NCBI RefSeq assembly: GCF_003367705.1
Contig: NZ_CP031425.1
Span: 930,001-994,000, forward strand
Direction: 5' to 3'
Source: Microbacterium foliorum
Lineage (GTDB): Bacteria; Actinomycetota; Actinomycetes; Actinomycetales; Microbacteriaceae
Length of the DNA stretch: 64,000 bases
The position numbers were made by a program, and so were the translations under genes. Below the pieces are notes generated by a model. The model was given only the letters and a program-made list of their open reading frames with translations. It was not told the origin of the DNA and did not search any database. Position 1 is the stretch's first letter. Each line of letters starts with the position of its first letter. Shown here one piece after another: positions 56,182 through 64,000 of the stretch.

Positions 56182-57170
56182 ACCCGATACTGCTGCCCTC
56201 CAACCGTCCGCCCGAGCGCTTCTACCGCGGCGGGGCGCGGATCGACGCCTTCCGCCGCGAGCACGGAGCCGCCGAGCGGGTCCCGGAGGACTGGGTGGGA
56301 TCGACCACCACCATCCGCGGGGAGGAGACGCTCGGACTCACGACGCTCCCGGACGGACGTGTGCTGCGCGACGCCGTGGAGGCGGATCCGGTCGGGTGGC
56401 TGGGCGCCGCGCACGTCGAGCGGTGGGGCGCCGACACCCGGCTGCTGGTGAAGATCCTCGATGCCGGTCAGCGCTTGCCCGTGCATGCGCATCCGCATGA
56501 CGACTTCGCCGCGAGCCACCTGGGTCGCGCGCACGGCAAGGCCGAGGCGTGGTACATCCTCGAGGGCGGCACCGTGCACGTCGGTCTGCGTGAGGACGTC
56601 GACCTGACCCGCCTCTCGACGCTGGTGTCGGGGCAGGACGTCGAGGTGCTGCTCGGTCTGCTGCACGCGATCGACGTGGCGCCGGGCGATGTCGTCTGGG
56701 TGCCTCCCGGCGAGCTCCACGCGATCGGCGCCGGAGTGCTGCTCCTCGAACTCCAGCAGCCCGAGGACCTGTCGATCCTGCTCGAGTGGCACGGCTTCGC
56801 GATCGACGGACCGGCTCTCGGCCATCTCGGGCTGGGCTTCGATCTCGCCCTCACCGCCGTGAACACCCGGGCGCGCAGTCTCGAGGGCATGCGCGATCTC
56901 GTGCGGTCCGCGCCGGCGAGCGGGTCCGTGTTCCCGCACGACGCGGATCCGTACTTCCGACTCGAACGGATGCGGGTCGACGGGGCCGCGGTGGTGGACC
57001 GGGGGTTCTCGATCGTGGTCGTCACGGACGGGGCACTCGAGATCGGTGTCGCGGGGGCGGCGGGGGAGCGGCTCCGCTCCGGCAGCACTCTCCTCGTCCC
57101 CTGGAGTGCGGGAGACCTCGACGTCGCCGGCGTCGGCGAGCTGCTGATCGCCCGACCCCCGGCCGCGTAG
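56178..57170 (+). CDS. Class I mannose-6-phosphate isomerase-like protein
   Basis: 330 residues, GTG start overlapping the kinase stop. Cupin metalloenzyme: zinc ligands in LPVHAHPHDDFA and GKAEAWYIL (Glu), and the distal His in VPPGELHAIG. PVGWLGAAHVERWG and LLVKILDAGQRLPVH are ManA blocks. In this operon it may interconvert an aldose phosphate and a ketose phosphate so that the aldolase can act after a second phosphorylation. It is shorter than the classical ManA of about 390 residues. Confidence 0.85.
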   Translation: MNPILLPSNRPPERFYRGGARIDAFRREHGAAERVPEDWVGSTTTIRGEETLGLTTLPDGRVLRDAVEADPVGWLGAAHVERWGADTRLLVKILDAGQRLPVHAHPHDDFAASHLGRAHGKAEAWYILEGGTVHVGLREDVDLTRLSTLVSGQDVEVLLGLLHAIDVAPGDVVWVPPGELHAIGAGVLLLELQQPEDLSILLEWHGFAIDGPALGHLGLGFDLALTAVNTRARSLEGMRDLVRSAPASGSVFPHDADPYFRLERMRVDGAAVVDRGFSIVVVTDGALEIGVAGAAGERLRSGSTLLVPWSAGDLDVAGVGELLIARPPAA

Positions 57171-57179
57171 TGAGGGGCG

Positions 57180-57575
57180 TCATACCCAGTCGGCGCAGGA
57201 CACCTCGGGATACTCCAGGATTCGCCGGTCTGCGGTGACGAGGATCAGCCCGTCGAGCTGCGCCTGAGCGACGAGCATCCGATCGAAGGGATCTCGGTGC
57301 TCCCAGGCGAGTTCGCCGGCGAGTCGCATGTGCGCGGAGGTGAGGGGGAGTTCCGTCGCGAACATCAGGTCCATCAGGGTCTGCCATCGGGTGAGCACTC
57401 TCCCGCCGTGCGGCAATCGCCCGAGGCGGGTCTTCTGCGCGATCTCGAAGGAGCTGGCCGCGGAGACCACGACGGAGTCGGCCGCGGCGAGGTCGTCACG
57501 AACGGCACGGGGCACCCGCTCCGGATCCGTCGCCAACCACAGCACGACGTGCGTGTCGAGAAGGAACGCGCTCAC
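57180..57575 (-). CDS. PIN-domain toxin, VapC family
   Basis: 131 residues from GTG 57575, which overlaps the antitoxin stop by 4 nt (GTGA). The PIN acidic residues are all present: D7 in FLLDTHVVLW, E44 in SSFEIAQKT, D95/D98 in HRDPFDRMLVAQA and D116 in VTADRRIL. These hold the metal of an endoribonuclease. The subgroup with DTHVVLW is usually paired with Phd/YefM-type antitoxins, as here. Confidence 0.92.
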   Translation of the reverse strand: MSAFLLDTHVVLWLATDPERVPRAVRDDLAAADSVVVSAASSFEIAQKTRLGRLPHGGRVLTRWQTLMDLMFATELPLTSAHMRLAGELAWEHRDPFDRMLVAQAQLDGLILVTADRRILEYPEVSCADWV

Positions 57576-57847
57576 CGCGGTGCCGAGGTCAGAGGGTCGT
57601 CGCCGTGGCCGACCTCCCAGTCCGCCAGTTCGCTGTGCGGTGCATCGTCGAACAGCGCCTCGCCGGAGATCGGCGGGATCTCGGGGAGCAGAGCCGTCTC
57701 GAAGGTGCGGCGCCGCGGAGTGGCCGCACTGATCCGGGCGATCGGCGCTCCTGCGCGCGCGATCACGATCTCCTCTCCGGACTCCACCCGCCTCAGCAGC
57801 TCCGAGAGGCGCGTCTTGGCGTCCTGCACGTTCACGATCGTCGTCAT
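57572..57847 (-). CDS. Phd/YefM-type antitoxin
   Basis: 91 residues, ATG start. The N-terminal DNA-binding part reads VNVQDAKTRLSELLRRVESGEEIVIARAGAPIARI, the Phd/YefM signature. The C-terminal half is acidic and probably disordered until it wraps around the toxin. Upstream are a TATCCT box at 6 nt and a 31-bp palindrome, which together suggest autoregulation by the antitoxin-toxin complex. Confidence 0.93.
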   Translation of the reverse strand: MTTIVNVQDAKTRLSELLRRVESGEEIVIARAGAPIARISAATPRRRTFETALLPEIPPISGEALFDDAPHSELADWEVGHGDDPLTSAPR

Positions 57848-57853
57848 TCGCCA

Positions 57854-57859
57854 AGGATA
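57854..57859 (-). promoter_or_regulatory. -10 box for a leaderless toxin-antitoxin transcript
   Basis: On the minus strand TATCCT ends 6 nt before ATG 57847 and begins 1 nt after the 31-bp palindrome, so a bound repressor would sit directly on the promoter. Confidence 0.55.
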
Positions 57860-57860
57860 C

Positions 57861-57891
57861 GCCTGGTCTGGTCAAGGTGACCAGACCAGGC
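57861..57891. promoter_or_regulatory. 31-bp palindromic operator of the toxin-antitoxin operon
   Basis: Two perfectly complementary 14-bp arms, GCCTGGTCTGGTCA at 57861-57874 and TGACCAGACCAGGC at 57878-57891, flank a 3-bp spacer. Each arm contains CTGGT twice, 5 bp apart, so several antitoxin dimers could bind side by side. It lies where the -35 region of the operon should be and also close to the divergent DUF3817 promoter. Confidence 0.85.
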
Positions 57892-57925
57892 CGACTCTCT
57901 CGTTCATCCGGAATTCCACGCCGAC

Positions 57926-57931
57926 TAGACT
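57926..57931 (+). promoter_or_regulatory. -10 box for a leaderless DUF3817-guaA transcript
   Basis: TAGACT ends 6 nt before ATG 57938. The toxin-antitoxin operator is 34 bp upstream, so cross-regulation is possible. Confidence 0.45.
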
Positions 57932-57937
57932 GAGGGC

Positions 57938-58444
57938 ATGCCCGAACCGAAAGTCGCCAGCTTTCCGGCGATCCGCGGTGCGCTGAAGTTCTACCAGATC
58001 GCGTCGATCATCACCGGAGTCATGCTGCTCCTGCTGCTGACCGAGATGGTGCTGAAGTACACGCCGATCCACCTCGAACTCTTCCTCGGGGGCTCCGGAG
58101 GACCGCTCTGGTTCGCGGGCGTCCTCGCGGGGCCGGACTGCCAGTGGTGGTCGCTGTTCGCTCCGATGACCAATTCCTGCGAGATGACCTCGCTGGGTGA
58201 CGGGTTCAACCTGTCGCTGTTCATCCTCGTCGCGCACGGCTGGTTCTACGTGGTGTACCTCTTCGCGTGCTTCCGCATGTGGAGCCTGATGCGCTGGCCG
58301 TTCCCCCGCTTCATCCTCCTGGCCCTCGGTGGTGTGATCCCGCTGCTCTCCTTCTTCATGGAGAACGTGGTCGCCCGCGAGGTCAAGACCTATCTCTCCA
58401 CTCGAGAGGCCGCACAGGCCCCCGCCCCGGAAGGTGTCCGTTGA
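57938..58444 (+). CDS. DUF3817-domain membrane protein
   Basis: 168 residues with three or four hydrophobic helices. [24 protein letters not shown] and [22 protein letters not shown], followed by [24 protein letters not shown], match the DUF3817 family of actinobacterial integral membrane proteins of unknown function. The insert around residues 60-90 ([19 protein letters not shown]) with two cysteines is probably extracytoplasmic. It overlaps guaA by 4 nt, a common actinobacterial pairing. Confidence 0.85.
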   Translation: MPEPKVASFPAIRGALKFYQIASIITGVMLLLLLTEMVLKYTPIHLELFLGGSGGPLWFAGVLAGPDCQWWSLFAPMTNSCEMTSLGDGFNLSLFILVAHGWFYVVYLFACFRMWSLMRWPFPRFILLALGGVIPLLSFFMENVVAREVKTYLSTREAAQAPAPEGVR

Positions 58445-60027
58445 CCGAGCAGTCAGAGACCCAGCAGCGCCCCACGCTCGTCGTCGATTTCGGCGCGCAG
58501 TATGCGCAGCTGATCGCCCGCCGAGTGCGTGAAGCCGGCGTGTACAGCGAGATCGTGCCGCACACGGCCACCGCCGAGGAGATCGCGGCGAAGAACCCGG
58601 TCGCGATCATCCTCTCCGGCGGGCCGTCGTCGGTGTACGAGGAGGGGGCTCCGCGCCTCGATCCCGCGGTGTTCGAGCTCGGGGTTCCGACGCTCGGCAT
58701 CTGCTACGGCTTCCAGTACATGGCGCAGACCCTCGGCGGCGAGGTGGCGAACACCGGCCTGCGCGAGTACGGCGCGACCGATGCGGTCATCACGGGCGAC
58801 GGCGGCACGCTGCTCGGCGGCCAGCCTGCAGAGCAGAACGTGTGGATGAGCCACGGCGACCAGGTCGCGAAGGCTCCCGAGGGCTTCGAGGTGCTCGCGA
58901 CCACCGAGGCGACCAAGGTCGCCGCCTTCGCGGATCCGGCGCGCGGGTTCTACGGCGTGCAGTGGCACCCCGAGGTGAAGCACTCCGACCACGGCCAGCA
59001 GGTCATCGAGAACTTCCTGCACCGCGGTGCGGGTCTCGCCTCCGACTGGAATCCCGACAACGTGATCGCCGAGCAGGTCGCACGCATCCGCGAGCAGGTG
59101 GGCGACGCCCGCGTGATCTCCGCGCTCTCGGGCGGCGTCGACTCCGCCGTCTCGACCGCGCTCGTGCACAAGGCCATCGGCGATCAGCTCACGGCGGTGT
59201 TCGTCGACCACGGCCTGCTGCGCAAGGGCGAGCGCGAGCAGGTCGAGAAGGACTACGTCGAATCGACCGGCGTCCGCCTCATCACGGTCGACGCGGCCGA
59301 GACGTTCCTGGGGCACCTCGCCGGGGTCACCGACCCCGAGGAGAAGCGCAAGATCATCGGTCGCGAGTTCATCCGCGCGTTCGAGAAGGTGCAGCTCGAC
59401 CTCGTCGCCGAGGCCAAGGCCGCGGGCGGCGCACCGGTCAAGTTCCTCGTGCAGGGCACGCTCTACCCCGACGTCGTCGAGTCCGGCGGCGGAGCGGGTA
59501 CCGCCAACATCAAGTCGCACCACAACGTGGGCGGACTGCCCGACGACCTCGACTTCGAGCTGATCGAGCCGCTGCGGGCGCTCTTCAAGGACGAGGTCCG
59601 TGCGATCGGCCGTGAGCTCGGCATCCCCGAGGCGATCGTCGGACGCCAGCCGTTCCCCGGGCCCGGTCTCGGCATCCGGATCATCGGCGAGGTCACGCAG
59701 GATCGCCTCGAGATCCTGCGTGAAGCCGATGCGATCGCGCGGGAGGAGCTCACCAAGGCGGGACTCGACCAGGACATCTGGCAGTGCCCGGTGGTGCTGC
59801 TCGCCGACGTGCGCTCCGTGGGCGTGCAGGGCGACGGACGCACGTACGGGCACCCCATCGTGCTGCGCCCGGTCTCGAGCGAAGACGCCATGACCGCCGA
59901 CTGGACGCGCCTGCCGTATGACGTGCTGTCGAAGATCTCGAGCCGCATCACCAACGGCGTCCGTGACGTCAACCGCGTGGTGCTCGATGTCACATCGAAG
60001 CCGCCGGGAACCATCGAGTGGGAGTGA
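58441..60027 (+). CDS. guaA: GMP synthase (glutamine-hydrolysing)
   Basis: Converts XMP to GMP. 528 residues from a TTG at 58441 overlapping the DUF3817 stop (TTGA). Class I amidotransferase domain with [19 protein letters not shown] and the nucleophile Cys in [11 protein letters not shown]; catalytic His in QWHPEVKH. The ATP-pyrophosphatase P-loop is [12 protein letters not shown] and the C-terminal dimerisation domain ends [21 protein letters not shown]. Together with guaB it completes GMP synthesis. The start is set by homology; no ATG is available at that place. Confidence 0.97.
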   Translation: MTEQSETQQRPTLVVDFGAQYAQLIARRVREAGVYSEIVPHTATAEEIAAKNPVAIILSGGPSSVYEEGAPRLDPAVFELGVPTLGICYGFQYMAQTLGGEVANTGLREYGATDAVITGDGGTLLGGQPAEQNVWMSHGDQVAKAPEGFEVLATTEATKVAAFADPARGFYGVQWHPEVKHSDHGQQVIENFLHRGAGLASDWNPDNVIAEQVARIREQVGDARVISALSGGVDSAVSTALVHKAIGDQLTAVFVDHGLLRKGEREQVEKDYVESTGVRLITVDAAETFLGHLAGVTDPEEKRKIIGREFIRAFEKVQLDLVAEAKAAGGAPVKFLVQGTLYPDVVESGGGAGTANIKSHHNVGGLPDDLDFELIEPLRALFKDEVRAIGRELGIPEAIVGRQPFPGPGLGIRIIGEVTQDRLEILREADAIAREELTKAGLDQDIWQCPVVLLADVRSVGVQGDGRTYGHPIVLRPVSSEDAMTADWTRLPYDVLSKISSRITNGVRDVNRVVLDVTSKPPGTIEWE

Positions 60028-60044
60028 TCTCTCGCGGATGACGC

Positions 60045-60081
60045 CGAACGGGCACGGACCAGCACGGTCCGTGCCCGTTCG
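60045..60081 (+). terminator. Terminator of guaA
   Basis: CGAACGGGCACGGACC at 60045-60060 pairs perfectly with GGTCCGTGCCCGTTCG at 60066-60081 around the 5-nt loop AGCAC. Confidence 0.9.
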
Positions 60082-60093
60082 CGTCTCATCCGG

Positions 60094-60099
60094 CAGGAT
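60094..60099 (+). promoter_or_regulatory. Weak -10 box before ldh
   Basis: CAGGAT ends 6 nt before ATG 60106. It has the leaderless spacing but lacks the first T of the box. Confidence 0.3.
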
Positions 60100-60105
60100 G
60101 AGCGT

Positions 60106-61044
60106 ATGACCACGGCGCGGACGAAGATCACGGTTATCGGTGCAGGGAGCGTAGGGGTGAGCGTGGCGTATGCGGCGCTGATCCGGGGGAGTGCGGCCGA
60201 GGTCGCGCTCTACGACATCGCGACCGACAAGGTGGATGCCGAGGTGCTCGATCTCGCGCACGGCACCCAGTTCACCTCTGCCTCGGTCAGCGGTGGTTCC
60301 GATCTCTCGGTCGTCGACGGCAGCGATGTGATCGTGGTGACCGCCGGGGCGAAGCAGCAGCCGGGGCAGACTCGCATGGAGCTCTCCGGCATCAATGCGC
60401 GGCTGCTCGAGACGCTCATGCCGCAGCTCGTCGAGCGTGCGCCCCAGGCAGTGTTCCTCGTCGTGACGAATCCGGCCGATGTCATGACCGTGGTCGCCCA
60501 GCGCGTCTCCGGGCTGCCTCCCCACCGGGTGCTCGGATCCGGCACCGTCCTCGACACCTCCCGACTGCGCTGGCGTCTCGCGCACCGGGCGAACGTGAGC
60601 ACGGCGAGTGTGCACGCCGACATCGTGGGCGAGCACGGCGACACCGAGTTCCCGCTGTGGTCCAATGCGACGATCGGATCCGTGCCGATCCTCGACTGGC
60701 CCGCCGACGAGCCGTTCACGGCCGAGGAGCTCGACCGGATCGCGATCGAGGTGCGTGATGCGGCCTACGCCGTCATCCGCGGCAAGGGCGCCACCAACCT
60801 CGCCATCGGCGTCAGCTGCGCCCGCATCGCCGAAGCGGTCCTGCGGGACGAGCGGGCTGTCCTCCCGGTCGCGACCGTGCTCGACGGCCAGTACGGCATC
60901 GACGGCGTCGCGCTGTCCGTACCCTCTGTGGTGGGCGCGGCGGGTGCAGTGCCGCTGGGGGAGACCCCGATGAGCGCGCACGAGAGGGCTCAGCTGCACG
61001 CATCCGCCGCGGCGATCCGCGCGGCGATCGACGAGCTCGGATGA
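60106..61044 (+). CDS. ldh: L-lactate dehydrogenase
   Basis: Interconverts pyruvate and lactate with NAD(H). 312 residues. The NAD loop is [19 protein letters not shown], the substrate loop contains [20 protein letters not shown] follows, and the catalytic His is in [12 protein letters not shown]. Gln rather than Arg at the KQQPG position is the lactate-dehydrogenase form, and RLRWRLA and GSGTVLDT also fit LDH rather than malate dehydrogenase. Single gene after the guaA terminator. Confidence 0.92.
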   Translation: MTTARTKITVIGAGSVGVSVAYAALIRGSAAEVALYDIATDKVDAEVLDLAHGTQFTSASVSGGSDLSVVDGSDVIVVTAGAKQQPGQTRMELSGINARLLETLMPQLVERAPQAVFLVVTNPADVMTVVAQRVSGLPPHRVLGSGTVLDTSRLRWRLAHRANVSTASVHADIVGEHGDTEFPLWSNATIGSVPILDWPADEPFTAEELDRIAIEVRDAAYAVIRGKGATNLAIGVSCARIAEAVLRDERAVLPVATVLDGQYGIDGVALSVPSVVGAAGAVPLGETPMSAHERAQLHASAAAIRAAIDELG

Positions 61045-61081
61045 ACCGGTCGCAGAGAATCCGGGATTTCTTCGACGGCGA

Positions 61082-61108
61082 TGTCGATCTGAGGTGTTCC
61101 CGTTCGAC
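61082..61108 (+). promoter_or_regulatory. Candidate ECF42-type promoter of the YciI-sigma operon
   Basis: TGTCGA at 61082-61087 is followed after 17 bp by CGAC at 61105-61108 (CGTC follows at 61108-61111). This fits the TGTCGA / CGAC-or-CGTC promoter form that I recall being proposed for ECF42 sigma factors, which would mean the downstream sigma factor drives its own operon. I cannot check that recollection here. Confidence 0.55.
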
Positions 61109-61158
61109 GTCCTGAATGAGAGGGTCGAGAGACGGCCCCACCCACCGAGGAGAACACC

Positions 61159-61587
61159 ATGAAGTACATGCTGATCATGCGATCGAACGACGACGCGGTC
61201 GCGGCCTACAAGGAGACGCCCTTCGAGGAGGTCATCGCGGCCATGGGCGCGTACAACGAGTCGCTGATCAAGGCCGGTGTGCTGCTCGCCGGCGAAGGAC
61301 TCAGCGACGCCGCGGAGGGCTTCGTCGTCGACTTCAGCGCCGAGAAGCCGCTCATCACCGACGGCCCCTACGGCGAGACCAAGGAGCTCTTCAACGGCTT
61401 CTGGATCATCGAGGTCGCATCCCGCGAGGAGGCCGCCGAGTGGGCCAGTCGTGCTCCGCTGGGCGCCGGGTCGTTCCTCGAGGTGCGACGGGTGACCGAC
61501 GAATCCGACTTCCCGGCCGACAACGAGTGGATCGAGAAGGAGAAGGGCTGGCGCGCGGACGAAGAGGCGCGCCGCGCTCAGCAGTGA
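61159..61587 (+). CDS. YciI/DGPF-domain protein
   Basis: 142 residues, ATG start with GAGGAGAA upstream. KYMLIMRSNDDAVAAYKET opens the small ferredoxin-like YciI fold; the DGPF signature is TDGPYGETKELFNGFWIIEV. Genes of this type are the standard neighbours of ECF42 sigma factors in actinobacteria. The catalytic role is unclear. It ends one base before the sigma gene. Confidence 0.9.
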   Translation: MKYMLIMRSNDDAVAAYKETPFEEVIAAMGAYNESLIKAGVLLAGEGLSDAAEGFVVDFSAEKPLITDGPYGETKELFNGFWIIEVASREEAAEWASRAPLGAGSFLEVRRVTDESDFPADNEWIEKEKGWRADEEARRAQQ

Positions 61588-61588
61588 G

Positions 61589-62878
61589 ATGACAGACGCT
61601 CACGACCGCGAGCAGGCCCGCCCCGCCCCTGACGAGGGTGCGCGGCGGGCCGTCGCCGCCGTGTGGCGCATCGAGTCGGCGAAGATCGTCGCCACGCTCA
61701 CGCGCATGGTCGGCGACTTCGGTCTCGCCGAGGACCTCGCCCAGGAGGCGCTGCTGGATGCGCTGCGCCAGTGGCCGATCGACGGCGTGCCTCGCAACGG
61801 AGCCGCGTGGCTGACGGCGGTGGCCAGACGCAAGGCGGTCGACGGATGGCGTCGGCGCGAGCGGCTGGACGAGCGGATGGCGGTGCTCGCCCACGATCTG
61901 GAGCGCGAGCGGCATGCGACGACCGATGCTCTGCCGTGGGACCCGGATGCCGTCGACGACGACGTGCTCCGGCTGATCTTCATCTCCTGCCATCCCGTGC
62001 TCTCCCGCGAAGCCCAGGTCGCCCTGACGCTGCGTGTCGTGGGCGGCCTGTCGAGCGAGGAGATCGCTCGGGCCTTCCTGGTCCCGACGGCCACAGTGCA
62101 GCAGCGGATCGTGCGCGCGAAGAAGACCCTCGCCGCCGCGCACGTGCCGTTCGAGATCCCCCCGCGCGAGCAGCATGCGGAGAGGCTGGGTGGCGTCCTC
62201 GGGGTGCTCTATCTCATCTTCAACGAAGGTCATGCGGCCAGCAGCGGTTCGGACTGGATGCGCCCCGAGCTGAGTGCCGAGGCGATCAGACTCACGCGGG
62301 TGCTCGTGGCGCTGATGCCGCGCGAGCGCGACCCGCTCAGCCTGCTCGCCCTGATGGAGCTCACGGCCGCACGCTTCGCCGCGAGGGTCGACGCGAACGG
62401 GGACCCCGTGCTGCTCGCCGATCAGGACCGGCGGCGCTGGGACCGCGGCCGGATCGTGCGCGGGCGCGACGCGCTCGCCCGCGCAGACTCGCGCGGAACA
62501 GGTCGCGGCGCGTACGGACTGCAGGCCGCGATCGCGGAATGCCATGCGGTGGCGGCCTCGGTGCAGGAGACCGACTGGGACCGCATCGTCGTGCTCTATG
62601 AGGCACTCGGCCGTATCGCACCGTCACCCGTGGTCGAGCTCAACCGGGCGGCGGCCGTGGCGATGGCTGTGGGTCCGGCATCCGCACTGCAGATCGTGGA
62701 TGCTCTCGCGGCCTCGGGCGCCCTGGCCGGGTATCACCTGCTTCCTGCGACCCGAGCGGAGCTGCTGCTGCGCCTCGGTCGTCGGGACGAGGCCCGAGGC
62801 GAGTTCGCCGTCGCTGCGGCGCTGGCCGGGAACGAGCGCGAGCGCGCGCTGCTCGCCGCCAAGGCCGCGGAGAGCTGA
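61589..62878 (+). CDS. ECF RNA polymerase sigma factor with C-terminal TPR-like extension (ECF42 type)
   Basis: 429 residues, more than twice a minimal ECF sigma. Region 2 spans about 20-90 (LTRMVGDFGLAEDLAQEALLDALRQWP), region 4 about 120-175 (ALTLRVVGGLSSEEIARAFLVPTATVQQRIVRAKKTL). From about 190 a helical extension (LGVLYLIFNEGHAAS, LSLLALMELTAARF, VVLYEALGRIAPSPVVELNRAAAVAMA) is the SnoaL-free, TPR-like domain characteristic of ECF42, which in that group is needed for activity instead of an anti-sigma factor. None is encoded beside it, consistent with this. Confidence 0.9.
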   Translation: MTDAHDREQARPAPDEGARRAVAAVWRIESAKIVATLTRMVGDFGLAEDLAQEALLDALRQWPIDGVPRNGAAWLTAVARRKAVDGWRRRERLDERMAVLAHDLERERHATTDALPWDPDAVDDDVLRLIFISCHPVLSREAQVALTLRVVGGLSSEEIARAFLVPTATVQQRIVRAKKTLAAAHVPFEIPPREQHAERLGGVLGVLYLIFNEGHAASSGSDWMRPELSAEAIRLTRVLVALMPRERDPLSLLALMELTAARFAARVDANGDPVLLADQDRRRWDRGRIVRGRDALARADSRGTGRGAYGLQAAIAECHAVAASVQETDWDRIVVLYEALGRIAPSPVVELNRAAAVAMAVGPASALQIVDALAASGALAGYHLLPATRAELLLRLGRRDEARGEFAVAAALAGNERERALLAAKAAES

Positions 62879-62899
62879 CGACGCACCGCGCACACGAAG

Positions 62900-62940
62900 A
62901 ACCGCCCTCGCCCACAGCAGTGCTGTCGACGAGGGCGGTT
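62900..62940. terminator. Terminator after the sigma factor gene
   Basis: AACCGCCCTCG at 62900-62910 pairs with CGAGGGCGGTT at 62930-62940, and inside the loop ACAGCA 62914-62919 pairs with TGCTGT 62921-62926. The nested hairpin ends in TTCTGTT and lies between convergent genes, so it may serve both. Confidence 0.85.
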
Positions 62941-62967
62941 CTGTTCACCGCGCGAGGCGCGATGTGG

Positions 62968-63240
62968 TCAGCTGCGGGCCTTGTTGCCGCGGCCGACGAT
63001 CAGGCCGTAGATGAGCAGCACGATGATCGAGCCGCCGATGGCGAGGAGCCAGCTGCTGATCTCGAAGAAGCTGTCGACGCCCACACCGAAGATGGCGGAA
63101 CCGATCCATCCACCGAGGAGAGCTCCGACGACACCGAGCAGAAGAGTGACGAGCCAGCCGCCACCCTGCTTACCGGGGAGGATGAGCTTTGCGATGGCGC
63201 CTGCGATCAGGCCGAGAAGAAGAAATCCGAGAAAACCCAT
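62968..63240 (-). CDS. GlsB/YeaQ/YmgE-family stress-response membrane protein
   Basis: 90 residues, ATG start with AAGGAG upstream. Three hydrophobic helices with many small residues: FLGFLLLGLIAGAIAKLILPG, the Gly-rich middle GWLVTLLLGVVGALLGGWIGSAIFG, and a third helix after SFFEISSW. This is the transglycosylase-associated-protein (DUF, YeaQ) family, induced by stress in several bacteria but without a known activity. Confidence 0.9.
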   Translation of the reverse strand: MGFLGFLLLGLIAGAIAKLILPGKQGGGWLVTLLLGVVGALLGGWIGSAIFGVGVDSFFEISSWLLAIGGSIIVLLIYGLIVGRGNKARS

Positions 63241-63355
63241 GGTCTGCTCCTTGCTTACTGTGTAAAACCCCTGGGGTGCCGGGGGTTCGTGTGACCACTA
63301 TTCCTCAGCTGAGTATTTCCCGCATCCCCTTGCGCGGAGGGGGCATCGTATGGCA

Positions 63356-63391
63356 AGAGGCCCGCCTTCCCTTGCGGGGAGACGGGCCTCT
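63356..63391 (-). terminator. Terminator of the YccA-family gene
   Basis: AGAGGCCCG at 63356-63364 pairs with CGGGCCTCT at 63383-63391, with a smaller TCCC/GGGA pairing inside. It lies 16 nt past the stop codon on the minus strand. The rest of 63241-63355 holds the upstream region of the GlsB-type gene; I see no clear promoter there. Confidence 0.75.
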
Positions 63392-63407
63392 CGACGAACT
63401 CGCTCGG

Positions 63408-64000
63408 TCAGTTGTTTCCGCGCACGATCGCGATGATGCGCAGGATCTCGACGTACAGCCACACGACGGTGACCATGATGCCGAAGGCCCCGAGCCAGCC
63501 GTACTTGCGGGGAGCGCCGTTGCGCACGCCCTGCTGGATCTGGTCGAAGTCGAGCACCAGGGAGTAGGCGGCCATGATGACGACGAGGACGCCGATGATG
63601 AGACCCAGCGGGATACCCAGGATCTCGACCTTGCTGAGAAGACCGAAGGCCGCGCCCTCGCCGAGGACGCCGGTCCAGGTGAGCACGAGGTTGATCAGCG
63701 AGAAGACCAGGTAGCCGACCATGGCGATCATGAAGATCTTCGTGGCCTTCTTCGACGCGCGGATCTTGCCGCTGGCGAAGAGCGCCAGCGTGACGCCGAC
63801 GACCGAGACCGTCGCCAGAGTCGCCTGGAAGACGATGCCGGGGTAGAGGACCTCGAAGAACGCCGAGATGCCACCGATGAAGAGACCCTCGAAGGCGGCG
63901 TACGCGAAGATCAGCGCGGGGCGCACCTTCTTGCGCGAGGTGAACGAGATGACCATCGCGAGGACGAATCCGACGAGGGCGCCGACGATCCACGGCAGCA
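63408..64000 (-). CDS. Bax inhibitor-1/YccA family membrane protein (5' end beyond window)
   Basis: The frame is open to the window edge; the part present encodes about 196 residues and the N-terminus is missing. LPWIVGALVGFVLAMVISFTSRKK-type sequence at the edge continues into RPALIFAYAAFEGLFIGGISAFFE, and the chain has about six hydrophobic helices, ending WLYVEILRIIAIVRGNN. The pattern fits the YccA/BI-1 (TMBIM) fold, whose members are thought to act as proton or calcium leak channels. The ATG at 63956 is internal because the upstream residues are clearly part of a helix. Confidence 0.82.
   Translation of the reverse strand, partial: LPWIVGALVGFVLAMVISFTSRKKVRPALIFAYAAFEGLFIGGISAFFEVLYPGIVFQATLATVSVVGVTLALFASGKIRASKKATKIFMIAMVGYLVFSLINLVLTWTGVLGEGAAFGLLSKVEILGIPLGLIIGVLVVIMAAYSLVLDFDQIQQGVRNGAPRKYGWLGAFGIMVTVVWLYVEILRIIAIVRGNN

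Noticed and set aside
57861..57891. Transcription terminator
   Set aside because: The palindrome lies upstream of both divergent genes and has a 3-nt spacer, so an operator is a better explanation.
60106..61044. Malate dehydrogenase
   Set aside because: The substrate loop has Gln in [10 protein letters not shown] and the overall motifs fit lactate dehydrogenase.

Overview
The window looks like a core chromosomal segment of a high-GC Gram-positive actinobacterium of the family Microbacteriaceae, probably Microbacterium. The reasons are the very GC-rich codon usage, frequent GTG starts, tightly overlapping operons, the gene sets rplM-rpsI-glmM and acpS-alr-tsaE-tsaB-rimI-tsaD, a GuaB3 paralogue and a SURF1 gene. 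I see no rRNA, tRNA, CRISPR array, insertion sequence or prophage. This is inferred from gene content; no database was searched.

Positions 1-24300 are mostly housekeeping: the end of an EEP-type phosphoesterase, the rplM-rpsI-glmM operon behind a structured leader, a large repeat-rich wall-anchored surface protein, a divergent MFS transporter/LuxR regulator pair, ppx, coaA and glmS, then acpS-alr and the t6A-modification genes tsaE-tsaB-rimI-tsaD. Three membrane proteins of unknown function follow, two of them tandem paralogues, then a THUMP-like methyltransferase. Between glmS and acpS lies a DUF559-type nuclease gene flanked by two 72-nt imperfect palindromes of one repeat family.

Positions 24300-33300 hold groES under two CIRCE operators, rarD, a branched-chain amino-acid-type ABC system whose binding protein (livJ-like) converges on the livH-M-G-F operon, and guaB. 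LivH carries an unusual secreted beta-domain extension.

Positions 33360-39953 are the most striking region. Seven genes run in one direction with start/stop overlaps: a receiver domain fused to a PIG-L deacetylase, an ATP-grasp ligase, a PHP phosphoesterase, a processive GT2 glycosyltransferase, a 47-residue membrane peptide, a stand-alone receiver and a membrane histidine kinase. I read this as a two-component-controlled cell-surface glycan synthesis and deacetylation system; I do not know a named system with this layout.

Positions 40000-64000 hold an ABC-F ATPase, a sarcosine-oxidase-like flavoenzyme, guaB3, SURF1, a giant secreted nuclease/5'-nucleotidase, and a sugar-catabolic island (DeoR regulator, ABC importer without its own ATPase, class II aldolase, ADP-dependent-type sugar kinase, ManA-like isomerase). 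After these come a Phd/VapC toxin-antitoxin pair with a 31-bp palindromic operator, guaA, ldh, a YciI/ECF42-type sigma pair, and two small stress-type membrane proteins, the last cut by the window edge.

Two genome-scale patterns stand out. A TANNNT box lies exactly 6 or 7 nt before the start codon of about a dozen genes, which suggests leaderless transcripts. The hexamer GGATGC/GCATCC recurs in coding sequence (where it forces otherwise rare GAT and GCA codons) and in terminator stems.
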